This document shows, one piece after another, positions 50,890 to 58,738 of a stretch of DNA of 64,000 nt. The notes below the pieces were generated by a model. It did not search any database, was not told the DNA's origin, and saw only the letters and a program-made list of their open reading frames with translations. The stretch is from Bradyrhizobium tropiciagri (GTDB lineage: Bacteria; Pseudomonadota; Alphaproteobacteria; Rhizobiales; Xanthobacteraceae), in contig NZ_LFLZ01000011.1 of the NCBI RefSeq assembly GCF_001189845.1, positions 62,001 to 126,000 of the forward strand, in the 5' to 3' direction. Both the position numbers and the translations under genes were made by a program. The number at the start of each line of letters is the position of its first letter. The first letter of the stretch is position 1.

Positions 50890-51295
50890 GCCCCCCGCGG
50901 AAGCACCTGCAAATTGGAGTTCGATACGGATCTGAAGGCGTTCACGCTTGCGAAGCCGCTCATGGCTGGGCTCACCTATCCCTATGATTGGGGTTTCGTT
51001 CCCTCGACAAAAAGGCCGACAACGGCGATCCACTGGATGTCCTCATCATCCACGATTCGCAGACATATCCCGGCGTCGTGCTCCCGTGCCGGCCGATCGG
51101 AATTCTCGAAATCCTTCAAACGCGCAAGGGCAGAAAGGAACGGATCGATCGCGCCTTTGCCGCGCCGGATCGTTCGCCACTCGAGACGAACCTCAAGGAT
51201 ATAAGGCATCTGCCGCGCCGTGGAGGAGCTCGAGCAGTTCTTTCGGGCGAGCTGAAGTTTCTGGGATGGCGCGGGCCTGGCGGGGCCGTTAGAGC
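50890..51295 (+). pseudogene. ppa: Inorganic pyrophosphatase, several frameshifts
   Basis: Pieces of a family I soluble pyrophosphatase appear in succession in different frames: KLEFDTDLKAFTLAKPL and YPYDWGFVPST, then DNGDPLDVLIIHDSQTYPGV and PIGILEILQTRKGRKERIDR, then VEELEQFFRAS, then LKFLGWRGP. The active-site DPLDVL is intact but at least three shifts break the protein. An apparently intact pyrophosphatase gene enters the window at its right edge. Confidence 0.75.
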
Positions 51296-51447
51296 GATCA
51301 AACGACTATCGGTACGATCTGCATGGTGTGCCCACGGCTTCGCGCGCGTTGGCAGCCTCCCTCCACGCCCGGCTGCTAGCTACTCGGAAGAGGTCGTCGG
51401 GGCCGGAACGCCTTTCGGGGCGCTGCACTAGCAGAAATGCCGGCAAA

Positions 51448-51534
51448 TCAATGGCCGAAGACCAACCATAGCAAGATGATCACCGGAATCGGCACGCCCA
51501 AAAGCCAAAGCAAAACTCCTCGTCCCAGTTTCGT
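51448..51534 (-). CDS. 28-residue membrane peptide with non-standard start
   Basis: The frame reads KLGRGVLLWLLGVPIPVIIL then LWLVFGH. The codon before KLGRG is ACG instead of ATG, with GAGGAG just upstream at short spacing. Either ACG is used weakly, an internal TTG is used, or the gene has lost its start by one T-to-C change. The function is unknown. Confidence 0.45.
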   Translation of the reverse strand, partial: TKLGRGVLLWLLGVPIPVIILLWLVFGH

Positions 51535-51584
51535 TTCTCCTCATGAAAAACGGGCAACGCCAGGGACCGCATCCGTGTTCCTCG

Positions 51585-51956
51585 CTAATCGCGCTGGTCG
51601 CTGATAACGGTCGTATACGTAGCGTCGGCGGGAATCTGGGCTTCGTACTGCTTGGCTTTTTCCAGTAGTGCATCGCGAACTGGACCATCCGGCAAAAGCG
51701 CGGCTTGATGGCGCGCTTCTCTCGCGCATTCCGCGGCTTTACTTGCCAGCTCCTCAGTCTCGCGAGACATCTCATCGCTCCACTCGATTCCGAGCTCTTT
51801 GCGTACGACGGCCGCCGAATTGCCGACCTTATCAACGGCCTGTCGAAGTTCTTCCTCCGACACGCCAAGGGCGTGGGTCCAGTATTTAACTTCAATGGCT
51901 CGATGCATATTAATATGCGAACGGTCGGGTTGCTCTTTCTTGGTCAGATTGCCCAC
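51585..51956 (-). CDS. DUF3606-domain protein
   Basis: A 123-residue protein. Residues about 10-60 form DUF3606 (DRSHINMHRAIEVKYWTHAL then GVSEEELRQAVDKVGNSAAV), followed by a helical tail (SRETEELASKAAECAREARH) and AQIPADATY. DUF3606 proteins are small and stress-linked in rhizobia. The exact EcfG promoter 24 bases upstream supports that. Confidence 0.78.
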   Translation of the reverse strand: MGNLTKKEQPDRSHINMHRAIEVKYWTHALGVSEEELRQAVDKVGNSAAVVRKELGIEWSDEMSRETEELASKAAECAREARHQAALLPDGPVRDALLEKAKQYEAQIPADATYTTVISDQRD

Positions 51957-51979
51957 GACAGCTTCTCCTCGCGGGAAGA

Positions 51980-52004
51980 AACGCCCGCAAACTCGCGATG
52001 TTCC
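51980..52004 (-). promoter_or_regulatory. EcfG promoter, exact GGAAC-N16-CGTT
   Basis: On the minus strand GGGAAC is followed after exactly 16 bases by CGTT, 24 bases before the DUF3606 start codon. Confidence 0.72.
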
Positions 52005-52291
52005 CTGTCATCGCATGGGCGGCCCCAGGATGCTGGCAAGCGCCGCCCAACAAGCCGACGACGTAGTCGTGACAAAATCACCCGCTTCGAAGCAGGCAAG
52101 CAAACTGGAATGCTCGTCGGCCTTCCTGACGCCCCGCCCGGCTGCGACACGGGTCGCGTTCGCGCGATTCCCTGTCCACGCTGGTTGAGTGAACCGTGGT
52201 GCTGGCGTGGTGGGTGATCTGACCAGCGAACTTCGGTTATTCCGCCTCAAGATCTCAACGGCGTGCGGTGCTGATGGAAGCTGGGAATGAC
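52005..52291. other. Intergenic stretch
   Basis: No gene or structured element could be supported between the DUF3606 promoter and the ROK-type gene. Confidence 0.4.
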
Positions 52292-53362
52292 TTACCGCCC
52301 AACTTTGCCATTGCGGTTGGTGAAGCGGGCATTGCCGAGACCGGTGCCGACCGTCAGAACGGCCCAACGCTTCACGTCCTGCATGAAGGGCACCTCGGAC
52401 AATCCCTGCACGACGCCGTCATTGTGCATGACGATGGTAGTATCGTGGTCGCGGATTTGCGGGATGGCCTCAACCAGGCTGGCAGGCAGGTTGAACTTGC
52501 TGCTCTCCCAGTTGCCTGGCAAGTTCTGCGCACCTTTCTCGATCGAGCCGTCGCTCTTGATGACGCCGGGACAGGCGATGCCGATGAACGGCGCGAGTTT
52601 GAGCCCTTCGTCCTCCGCCTCGCTAACCAGGTCCTTGAGCATCTTGATCAGGCGTTTGACTGCCCCCTCGCGGCTCGGCTCGTCATCGGCATGACGCCAG
52701 AACGCGGATTTCCAAACAGCGGCCTTGGAGAAGTCCGGGGACTTCCTCCGGCGCGTTTCCGCGACACCGCAGCGGATGTTCTTTCCACCGATGTCGACGG
52801 CCAGAATCGAGTCGTGGCCGTCGAATATCCAGGACGGAGCAAGGTGCAGCGCTCCGATCAGCCCGGCCTCATCCGGATGATGGCGAATCGGGATCATTTC
52901 GATTTTGAAGTCCTCCGACTTGAGGATGATTTCGGTACGGGCGATCGCGAGCTCACCGAGCCGGCTGTCGCGGAAGCCACCACCCAGGACGATCCGTTCG
53001 GTCTTCTCCCACGCCTTCGATTTGAGGAACCGTCGGGTCACGTGCGCGAGTTCGTGGGCGAAATCCTCAACAACGCTATGCACGACCGCAGACGCTTCGG
53101 TGTCGTCGCCGACTAGTATGGAGTCGAGCACCTTCTTGCTGATGCTCTCGGAAGGCTCCTTCCCGAACGGGTCCTCACCGGTCTTGCGCAGCGGCTTCCG
53201 CCACTTGTCCAAGATCTCCCGGAAGGTGCTCTGGCTGGCGCGGTCTCCAAGAAATCCGTCCTCATCCTTTAGCTCGATGTTGAAGCTGTCGATCTCCACC
53301 AAAGGCAGGTGCGAGGCTCCGTGGCCAGCGATGCCGGTGGTGCCCATCGTTTCCTCTGTCAT
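52292..53362 (-). CDS. ROK-type sugar kinase-like protein with swapped lobes
   Basis: A 356-residue protein with all main ROK/actin-ATPase motifs but in unusual order. The half that is normally C-terminal comes first: RIVLGGGF (about 123-130) and DEAGLIGALHLAP (about 164-176). Then follow the normally N-terminal motifs: LAVDIGGKNIRCGVAE (about 188-202), IGIACPGVIKSDGSI, NLPGNW, the catalytic Asp in VMHNDGVVQGLSE (about 311-323) and VLTVGTGLGNARFTN (about 335-349) at the end. The zinc-binding CxCGxxGC motif of ROK proteins is not seen. It looks like a circularly permuted ROK kinase. The substrate is unknown; ATG 53362 is preferred to 53416. Confidence 0.78.
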   Translation of the reverse strand: MTEETMGTTGIAGHGASHLPLVEIDSFNIELKDEDGFLGDRASQSTFREILDKWRKPLRKTGEDPFGKEPSESISKKVLDSILVGDDTEASAVVHSVVEDFAHELAHVTRRFLKSKAWEKTERIVLGGGFRDSRLGELAIARTEIILKSEDFKIEMIPIRHHPDEAGLIGALHLAPSWIFDGHDSILAVDIGGKNIRCGVAETRRRKSPDFSKAAVWKSAFWRHADDEPSREGAVKRLIKMLKDLVSEAEDEGLKLAPFIGIACPGVIKSDGSIEKGAQNLPGNWESSKFNLPASLVEAIPQIRDHDTTIVMHNDGVVQGLSEVPFMQDVKRWAVLTVGTGLGNARFTNRNGKVGR

Positions 53363-53428
53363 CCTGAAAACCTCGAATAAGTCACTTGCGCCCGTCCGGT
53401 TAACAGGCGCCGCCAAATCCTCAATTCC

Positions 53429-53617
53429 TCAGCCGGGTTTCGCCGGGTGCAATGTGCGCGGGTGACGATCGTGCAGCAGGCGCGCAAGGTCCTCGCGCTC
53501 CGTCGTACGCCCCTTCTTGGCCAGCTCGAAAATGGCCTCCTGGATGTCGCGCGGCATACTGCCCCACACGTCCATCGCGGCCTTTCCAAGCAGCTTGGCG
53601 AAGTGGTCATTCGTCAT
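53429..53617 (-). CDS. Hypothetical 62-residue protein
   Basis: The protein reads TNDHFAKLLGKAAMDVWGSM, PRDIQEAIFELAKKGRTTER, EDLARLLHDRHPRTLHPAK. It is a helical, charged protein that I cannot place in a family. It lies 66 bases upstream of the ROK-type gene on the same strand. Confidence 0.6.
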   Translation of the reverse strand: MTNDHFAKLLGKAAMDVWGSMPRDIQEAIFELAKKGRTTEREDLARLLHDRHPRTLHPAKPG

Positions 53618-53646
53618 TTCGGCGTTTCCTGTCCGGCGAATAGAGA

Positions 53647-53671
53647 GGAACGACGGTCAGACGGCGGCGTT
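53647..53671 (+). promoter_or_regulatory. EcfG promoter, exact GGAAC-N16-CGTT
   Basis: GAGGAAC is followed after exactly 16 bases by CGTT, upstream of the second DUF892 gene. Confidence 0.75.
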
Positions 53672-53697
53672 CCAATGCCATCGATTGCCAAAGGCGA

Positions 53698-54207
53698 ATT
53701 GATATCTTCACCAAAGACATCAAATCGATGGAGGATCTGCTCATCCACGGTCTGGAGGACGTCTACTACGCGGAGCAACAGATCCTCAAATCGTTGCCAA
53801 AAATGATCAACAAGGCCACGAACCGGGATCTCGCAACGGGCCTGAAGAACCATCTCGAAGAGACCAAAAACCAGGTCGAGCGGCTCGACAAGGTTTTCGC
53901 CAAACTCGGCAAGCAGCCAAGCGGCGCGAAGTGCCCGGCAATCGACGGCATCATCGAAGAGGCGGACGAAACCGCCAGCGAGATCGAAGACAAGGCCGTG
54001 CTGGATGCCGCGCTTGTTGCGGCCGCGCACGCCGTGGAGCACTATGAAATATGCCGGTACGGGACGCTGATCGCATGGGCCGAGCAGCTCGGCCACGAAG
54101 AGATCGTGCGCTTCCTCACGACCAACCTGAACGAGGAGAAGGCCGCAAACACCAAGCTGAACACGGTGGCGCTGCGCAAGGGAGTCAATGCCAAGGCATC
54201 GGCTTGA
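53698..54207 (+). CDS. DUF892 (YciF-like) ferritin-fold protein, unusual start
   Basis: A second DUF892 protein: SMEDLLIHGLEDVYYAEQQI, FAKLGKQPSGAKCPAIDGII, AAAHAVEHYEICRYGTLIAW. The first ATG is at 53728, but homologues begin about ten residues earlier with a segment like DIFTKDIKSMEDL, which is present here in frame behind ATT at 53698-53700. Either ATT serves as a weak start, ATG 53728 gives a shortened protein, or the start was lost by one base change. The gene is otherwise intact and has an exact EcfG promoter. It is a paralogue of 39860-40348. Confidence 0.83.
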   Translation: MDIFTKDIKSMEDLLIHGLEDVYYAEQQILKSLPKMINKATNRDLATGLKNHLEETKNQVERLDKVFAKLGKQPSGAKCPAIDGIIEEADETASEIEDKAVLDAALVAAAHAVEHYEICRYGTLIAWAEQLGHEEIVRFLTTNLNEEKAANTKLNTVALRKGVNAKASA

Positions 54208-54226
54208 GGCGGTCACCCGAGCCGTC

Positions 54227-54703
54227 CTAGCGGCTTCGCGGAATCGCGGGGCCGGCGGTTCGTCCGGCTCGACGCACGAAGCGCATCTTGCGCCGCACGA
54301 ACCATGCCGCGACCGAGACCAGCAGCCACGCCAGCGACGCCCCGATGAACGCGCCAGCCACGTTCCTTTCGACCACCACCCAGAACACGGCCGCGAACGT
54401 CAGCATGCCGAGCGCGCCGAGGGCGGCGCCCGCCGCATCCAGCGCAGCCGCGCCTTGCCCGCGCCGCTCGCCGTCAAGGCCTGCCTCCCGCTTGTGGCGG
54501 ACTTCGTGCTTCTCAATTAGCGTGGCGCTGGCGCAAAAAATGGCGGGAAGCGCGAGAAAGAGGCCGCCCATAGGGGCACCGTAACGGCTGCTGATGAAAC
54601 CGGTGAACACCGTCGCGGCGCCGCCGAGCACGAAGCGGATCAGATATTCGGACCAACGGCCCTGCTTCAGCGACGAGGTCGATAAGCGGATCGGCGTCGT
54701 CAC
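54227..54703 (-). CDS. DUF3147-like membrane protein
   Basis: A 158-residue protein with helices at YLIRFVLGGAATVFTGFISS, MGGLFLALPAIFCASATLI, GALGMLTFAAVFWVVVERNV and GAFIGASLAWLLVSVAAWFV. It is homologous in layout to the next upstream gene. GTG 54703 overlaps the stop of that gene (GTGA at 54700-54703) with GGAG seven bases upstream, so translation is coupled. Such pairs probably form a heteromeric membrane complex. The function is unknown. Confidence 0.7.
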   Translation of the reverse strand: MTTPIRLSTSSLKQGRWSEYLIRFVLGGAATVFTGFISSRYGAPMGGLFLALPAIFCASATLIEKHEVRHKREAGLDGERRGQGAAALDAAGAALGALGMLTFAAVFWVVVERNVAGAFIGASLAWLLVSVAAWFVRRKMRFVRRAGRTAGPAIPRSR

Positions 54704-55047
54704 GTCTGTGCTCCGGCGAGGCTCCACAGGCCGAAGGCCGCGGTCAGCCAGACGACGAGCGACAGAGCTGTGGCGGGCAGCGCCTGCATGCGCGCGCGGA
54801 CGAGAAGGTGACAGACCACGACGCTGTAGACCGCCAGCGCAATCGCGCCCGCCATCATCGAGAGACTTTGCGAGCCGGCATAGGCGGCGCCATGCTGATA
54901 GATCGCGATTCCGAGCGTCGCAAGCGCGACGGATGGCGCGGCGCCGAACAGCCCGGCGAAGCTCTTCGGTCGCAGCATGTCTCCAAGCATCGCAAAGGCC
55001 GATACAACGGCGCCGCCGACGATGAATCGCACCACGTATTCGGTCAT
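54700..55047 (-). CDS. DUF3147-like membrane protein
   Basis: A 115-residue protein with four helices: VVRFIVGGAVVSAFAMLGDM, LFGAAPSVALATLGIAIYQH, SLSMMAGAIALAVYSVVVCH and ATALSLVVWLTAAFGLWSLA. It overlaps the cupin gene by 4 bases upstream (ATGA) and the second DUF3147-like gene downstream (GTGA). Four genes from the PAP2 phosphatase on are thus chained by overlaps. Confidence 0.72.
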   Translation of the reverse strand: MTEYVVRFIVGGAVVSAFAMLGDMLRPKSFAGLFGAAPSVALATLGIAIYQHGAAYAGSQSLSMMAGAIALAVYSVVVCHLLVRARMQALPATALSLVVWLTAAFGLWSLAGAQT

Positions 55048-55649
55048 TTTGGTCGCTTCCAGAGTTTCGCCAGAGGTCCCCCCGACCCGTAGATCGGATC
55101 CTTGCGCGGTCGCGGCACCTTCGGAATGGTCTTCACGGCTCGCGGGTAATCTTCGACGGTTCTGCATTCATCGTACACTCCGGCCGGCGGGTACGCGCCG
55201 ACGACAAGGAAGTCATCATCTGCCGACAGGCATTGGTGGCCCGTGCCGGCCGGCAGGACAGCGACGTCGCCGGCCTTCATCGTGAAGATCCGGCCCTTGA
55301 TGCCGCCAAAGCGGACGCGTCCTTTTCCGCGCGCGATCCCGAGCACCTCATGGATCCTGGAGTGGTAATGCACGTAGTCGTAAATGCCGTTGCGCCAGCT
55401 GTCGCCCCACCGGTTGGCTTCGAACAGGTCCTCGATCACGGCCGCCGGATCGTGGCGTTCGTCGAGATCGACAGCGCCTCGATAAATGATCAGCGGCCAT
55501 CGGGGGTGATTGGGGACGAGACCATCGTCCTTGAATCGAACAGTATGGGGCATTCGATTCCTTGCAAGGTTTGCGGCATTGCGCTTGCCTGGTCGTCTCA
55601 GGCCGGTGGCGCGCTCCGCGTATCCCTTCAGGTCTTCAAGAATCGGCAT
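55044..55649 (-). CDS. Cupin protein, YjlB-like
   Basis: A 201-residue protein with a cupin core: VHYHSRIHEVLGIARGKGRV (first motif with metal-binding His residues) and FTMKAGDVAVLPAGTGHQCL (second motif). The flanks NHPRWPLIIYRGAVDLDERH and FLVVGAYPPAGVYDECRT match the YjlB family. It overlaps the PAP2 gene by 14 bases. The enzymatic activity is unknown. Confidence 0.8.
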   Translation of the reverse strand: MPILEDLKGYAERATGLRRPGKRNAANLARNRMPHTVRFKDDGLVPNHPRWPLIIYRGAVDLDERHDPAAVIEDLFEANRWGDSWRNGIYDYVHYHSRIHEVLGIARGKGRVRFGGIKGRIFTMKAGDVAVLPAGTGHQCLSADDDFLVVGAYPPAGVYDECRTVEDYPRAVKTIPKVPRPRKDPIYGSGGPLAKLWKRPK

Positions 55650-56250
55650 GCTTGTCCTCGTTCGAAGCTTCGGCCGGATAGCCGGTCCATAGACGCATGA
55701 ACCGCTCCAGAATTGCTCCCAACGCGAATCCTGCGAGGACGTCGCTCGCCCAATGGGCCAAGACGACTATGCGCGTCAGCGAAAGTCCGATCGCGAATGC
55801 TCGGATCGCTCTTCGTGATCGTGTGGGCAAGTTGCCTGCCGCCGACGCCAGCGCGCCCATGTGCAGCGCGTGGCCGGACGGAAAGGCGTCGTCGCGCTTG
55901 CCGGAAAACCGAACTCCACGCAGGTGGCTGAGCACCATGACCCGATCGGGGCGCCTTTGGTCGAACAGCGACTTCATGAGGTGCGGTAAAAGGGAAGCAG
56001 CGACCGTGACGAGCAGCGCATGATCTCCCGCCCGACGCTGGGCGGCGCTGCCGCGGCGGGAGACGAGCCATCCGGCCGCGACCAGAAACAGAAGCACTTT
56101 TTCGTCGGCGCCCCAAGTCAGGCCCCGGGCGATCATTTCAGGAACTGGTTTGGTATTACGGGCAATGACGTCTGCGACCGCGATATCTGTCCCGGTCGGT
56201 CTGACGGTGATCGGGAAGCGGCTGCTTCGACTTCTGGCTACGGTTCGCAT
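55636..56250 (-). CDS. PAP2-superfamily phosphatase
   Basis: A 204-residue inner-membrane phosphatase. The three PAP2 motifs are visible: KSLFDQRRPDR (KX6RP type), FPSGHALHMGALASA (PSGH) and RIVVLAHWASDVLAGFALG (SRXXXXXHXXXD type). It could dephosphorylate undecaprenyl pyrophosphate or phosphatidate. It heads the leftward chain PAP2, cupin and two DUF3147-like genes. Confidence 0.82.
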   Translation of the reverse strand: MRTVARSRSSRFPITVRPTGTDIAVADVIARNTKPVPEMIARGLTWGADEKVLLFLVAAGWLVSRRGSAAQRRAGDHALLVTVAASLLPHLMKSLFDQRRPDRVMVLSHLRGVRFSGKRDDAFPSGHALHMGALASAAGNLPTRSRRAIRAFAIGLSLTRIVVLAHWASDVLAGFALGAILERFMRLWTGYPAEASNEDKHADS

Positions 56251-56476
56251 CGTCTAGGAACCAAATTAGATACCTTCCAACGCGTCACGGCGGCATCGGT
56301 TCATCTATGATGCCTTCCGACAGGCTGGATTCGCTACCCATCAATGTCTTCGGTCGCATGCCGCCTCGTTGATCGTCAGCTACCCGAGGACGAAAGCCGA
56401 TTGCGGCCGCCTGTGTGGATTCGATCGGCGACATCTGCCCGAAAGTGAGCCCGGCCTTGCGAATACGAACCCTCTC

Positions 56477-56605
56477 TCACGTCCTCCGCTTCCGTCCGGC
56501 TTCGCGGTTCGACGTAGCTTCGCGAGCTAGCCGCTCCGCCTTCAGGCGCTCGCGGTTTGCATGGAACGGCCGTTGGGCGCGTTCATACTCCGACTGTCTT
56601 GGCAT
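56477..56605 (-). CDS. Small arginine-rich protein
   Basis: A 42-residue protein: PRQSEYERAQRPFHANRERL, KAERLAREATSNREAGRKRR and stop. The NRERLKAERLAREA core recurs in the frameshifted gene at 28321-28443. It is too small and polar for a structural guess; the ribosome binding site is weak. It is probably real because of the paralogue. Confidence 0.5.
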   Translation of the reverse strand: MPRQSEYERAQRPFHANRERLKAERLAREATSNREAGRKRRT

Positions 56606-56837
56606 CGAAGGTCGAATAGGACCCTCCGCTGCTCGGCAACGTTTGATAAGCGATGACGTTCGGGCTGACGCTCGCTGCCTGGTGCCGGGTGACCGTAAAG
56701 TGCGACAGCTCGTAGCTAGCGGCTGGCGCCGCGAAGATCGCGCAACTGACTAACGTATGCCGCTGAGCGGTCAGGCCCGCAGCGCCCGGGCGCGCCCGCT
56801 TTTGGCACGGTCTGCGTCGCGTGCCGGTTCATAGTTA

Positions 56838-56862
56838 GGAACCGTTGCCATTTTCTTTCGTT
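56838..56862 (+). promoter_or_regulatory. EcfG promoter, exact GGAAC-N16-CGTT
   Basis: TTAGGAAC is followed after exactly 16 bases by CGTT, 40 bases before the start codon of the small exported protein. Confidence 0.75.
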
Positions 56863-56901
56863 CCACCTCCGCCGATTGGTACGGCTATTGGAGGAGAAAA
56901 T

Positions 56902-57135
56902 ATGAACGTTAAAGCGATTGTCGCGGCATCGTTGCTTGCCGCTTTCGTCACGCCGGTACTTGCAGCTGACGAATTCTACGTCGTGCAGGACGTGAAGACG
57001 AAGAAATGCACGATCGTCGACAAGAAGCCGACCGACACGACGACCACCGTCGTCAGTCCGTCAGGCACCGTCTACAAGACGCGCTCCGAGGCCGAGACCG
57101 GCATGAAGAGCGTGAAGGTCTGCACTTCCGACTGA
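56902..57135 (+). CDS. Small exported protein
   Basis: A 77-residue protein with signal peptide NVKAIVAASLLAAFVTPVLA and a mature part DEFYVVQDVKTKKCTIVDKK and PSGTVYKTRSEAETGMKSVK. GGAGGA precedes ATG 56902. Two mature cysteines could form a disulfide. Similar small periplasmic proteins of unknown role occur widely in Bradyrhizobium. It starts the unit that continues with the peptide and PRC-barrel genes. Confidence 0.75.
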   Translation: MNVKAIVAASLLAAFVTPVLAADEFYVVQDVKTKKCTIVDKKPTDTTTTVVSPSGTVYKTRSEAETGMKSVKVCTSD

Positions 57136-57146
57136 AGAGTGCTGGC

Positions 57147-57224
57147 ATGCCATCCATCATTCTCTGGGCCGTGCCAGTAATTGCCATGAGCGGTGGCATC
57201 TAGCTGATCGGTCATCTGGACTAA
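57147..57224 (+). pseudogene. 25-residue membrane peptide interrupted by TAG
   Basis: ATG 57147 reads PSIILWAVPVIAMSGGI, then TAG at 57201-57203, then LIGHLD and TAA. Related tiny membrane peptides continue with an aromatic residue here, so TAG may be a mutated Tyr or Trp codon. The truncated 18-residue form could still insert in the membrane. Confidence 0.4.
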
Positions 57225-57241
57225 AGACGAGGAGTTCTTTC

Positions 57242-57630
57242 ATGAAGAAGTTTGCTATCGGCTGCATTATGGCTGCGGCGATTGCCTCCGCCGCGCATGC
57301 CGCCAACACTATGCCCTCCGCTCCGACGGAGAGCTGGACTATAGGCAACTATTACAAGCAGAACGTCTATGACCCGAAGGAATCCAAGATCGGGACGATC
57401 GACGACGTGCTTGTCGACAAGTCCGGCAAAGTGACCGGCTTGGTCATCGGCGTCGGCGGCTTTCTTGGCGCCGGTGAGAAGGACGTGATCGTGCCGTACA
57501 CGGCCGTCAAATCCCAAAAGAAGGACGACAAATGGTGGCTCACGCTCGACGAAACCAAGGACAGCCTAAAGCTGCGCCAGGTTTCAAATACGATCGGGCG
57601 AGCACCACCTGGAAGCCCGAAAGTAAGTAG
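57242..57630 (+). pseudogene. PRC-barrel exported protein, C-terminal frameshift
   Basis: A signal peptide (KKFAIGCIMAAAIASAAHAA) is followed by a PRC-barrel domain: NVYDPKESKIGTIDDVLVDK, GLVIGVGGFLGAGEKDVIVP, KWWLTLDETKDSLK. From about 57572 the plus-one frame carries the expected ending AAPGFKYDRASTTWKPESK to TAG 57628-57630. One lost G (AAGCT for AAGGCT) explains it. In the observed frame the protein instead ends at 57655 with an unrelated tail. The domain core is intact, so the protein might still work. Confidence 0.75.
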
Positions 57631-57639
57631 TACTGAAAT

Positions 57640-57667
57640 CCCGTCTCCTCGCTGACGAGGAGACGGG
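57640..57667. terminator. Perfect 12-bp stem-loop between convergent genes
   Basis: CCCGTCTCCTCG pairs with CGAGGAGACGGG around CTGA, between the rightward PRC-barrel gene and the leftward cation-efflux gene. There is no T-run, but its place and strength suggest a shared terminator. Confidence 0.6.
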
Positions 57668-57709
57668 CGTCGGCAGGAGCTTCCGCGTCCACCCCTCCCG
57701 AGAAGAAAT

Positions 57710-58671
57710 TTAGGCCCTCGCCGTGCGCCGCTTCCGCCGCCTCGCTCGAACGGCATGATACCTCGCGCTGGTCTGGGGCTTAATGAACAAAGCCGCGACG
57801 CTCGGATGTTGTCTGCGGATCTCATTTTCGATCGAAACGACGCAGTGCTCGATATCGTCGGCACGCTTGTCGTTCGCGAACTCGACGCTCAGCGCCGCGA
57901 CAACCTCGGCCGGCGATAATTGCGTGGTCAGGAGCCCGTTGACCCGAAGCACGCCGGGCGACTGTCGCGCGATGTCGAGGATGGAGCGTGACAACTCGGA
58001 ATGGGCGGGCTCACCAATCAGGAGGCTCTTGCTCTCCCTGGCGAGCCCGATGGACGCGACGCCGAGCAAAATCCCGATCAGGATCGAGCCGACGCGTCCC
58101 AGACCGGCTGTGCCACCAGCACCGCCGCCGCAGTCGTGGCAGCCGCAATCACGATGCCTATCAACGCGGCGCTGTCTTCCAGCAGCACCATGAAGGCGGG
58201 AGGGTCCTTGCTGCGGACGAAGGCCTCGTACCAGCCGAACCGCGCATGCTCCGACCGGAAGCGGCGCAGAGCAAAAAGCCACGAGGCGGCTTCGAAAAGG
58301 AACAACAGTCCGAGCACGACGAAGCTGACAACGGGATCCTCGATTGGCTCGGGCGCGGTAACATGGATGACGCCCTGATAAAGCGAGACGCCGGCGCCGA
58401 GCGAGAAAATCAGCAGCGCGACGATGAAGCTCCAGAAATACAGCTCGCGCCCATAGCCGAGCGGGTGGGATTCATCCGGCGGACGACTCGCGCGATGGTA
58501 GCCATAGAGTAGCAGCACCTCATTGGTGCTATCGACCACAGAATGCACGGCCTCGCTCATCATCGCCGAGCTTCCTGTCCAGGCTGCGGCTCCGATCTTG
58601 GTAGCCGCAACGAGAATGTTGCCGGCAAGCGCGGCATAGACGATGGTCTTCGATGATCCTTCCGTCGCCAT
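57710..58671 (-). pseudogene. Cation diffusion facilitator transporter, frameshifted
   Basis: A CDF/SLC30-like transporter: KTIVYAALAGNILVAATKIG, SAMMSEAVHSVVDSTNEVLL (metal-binding helix II), HPLGYGRELYFWSFIVALLI. The fifth helix has PPAFMVLLEDSAALIGIVIA. At about 58091-58096 the frame breaks after QPVWDA and continues in another frame as GSILIGILLGVASIG and the cytoplasmic domain (VLRVNGLLTTQLSPAEVVAA). One lost G in GCGGTCGGC would explain it. ATG 58671 is the best start. The likely substrates would be Zn, Co, Fe or Mn. Confidence 0.78.
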
Positions 58672-58738
58672 GTTCACCCGAATGTTCGCATCGTCGGACC
58701 AATCCGCGGCTGTCGCAAATCGATCGTCCCGGAAGCCC

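Noticed and set aside
56257..56265. TAGGAAC on the plus strand near 56260
   Set aside because: No acceptable -10 at 16-17 bases (CAAC) and no rightward gene nearby.
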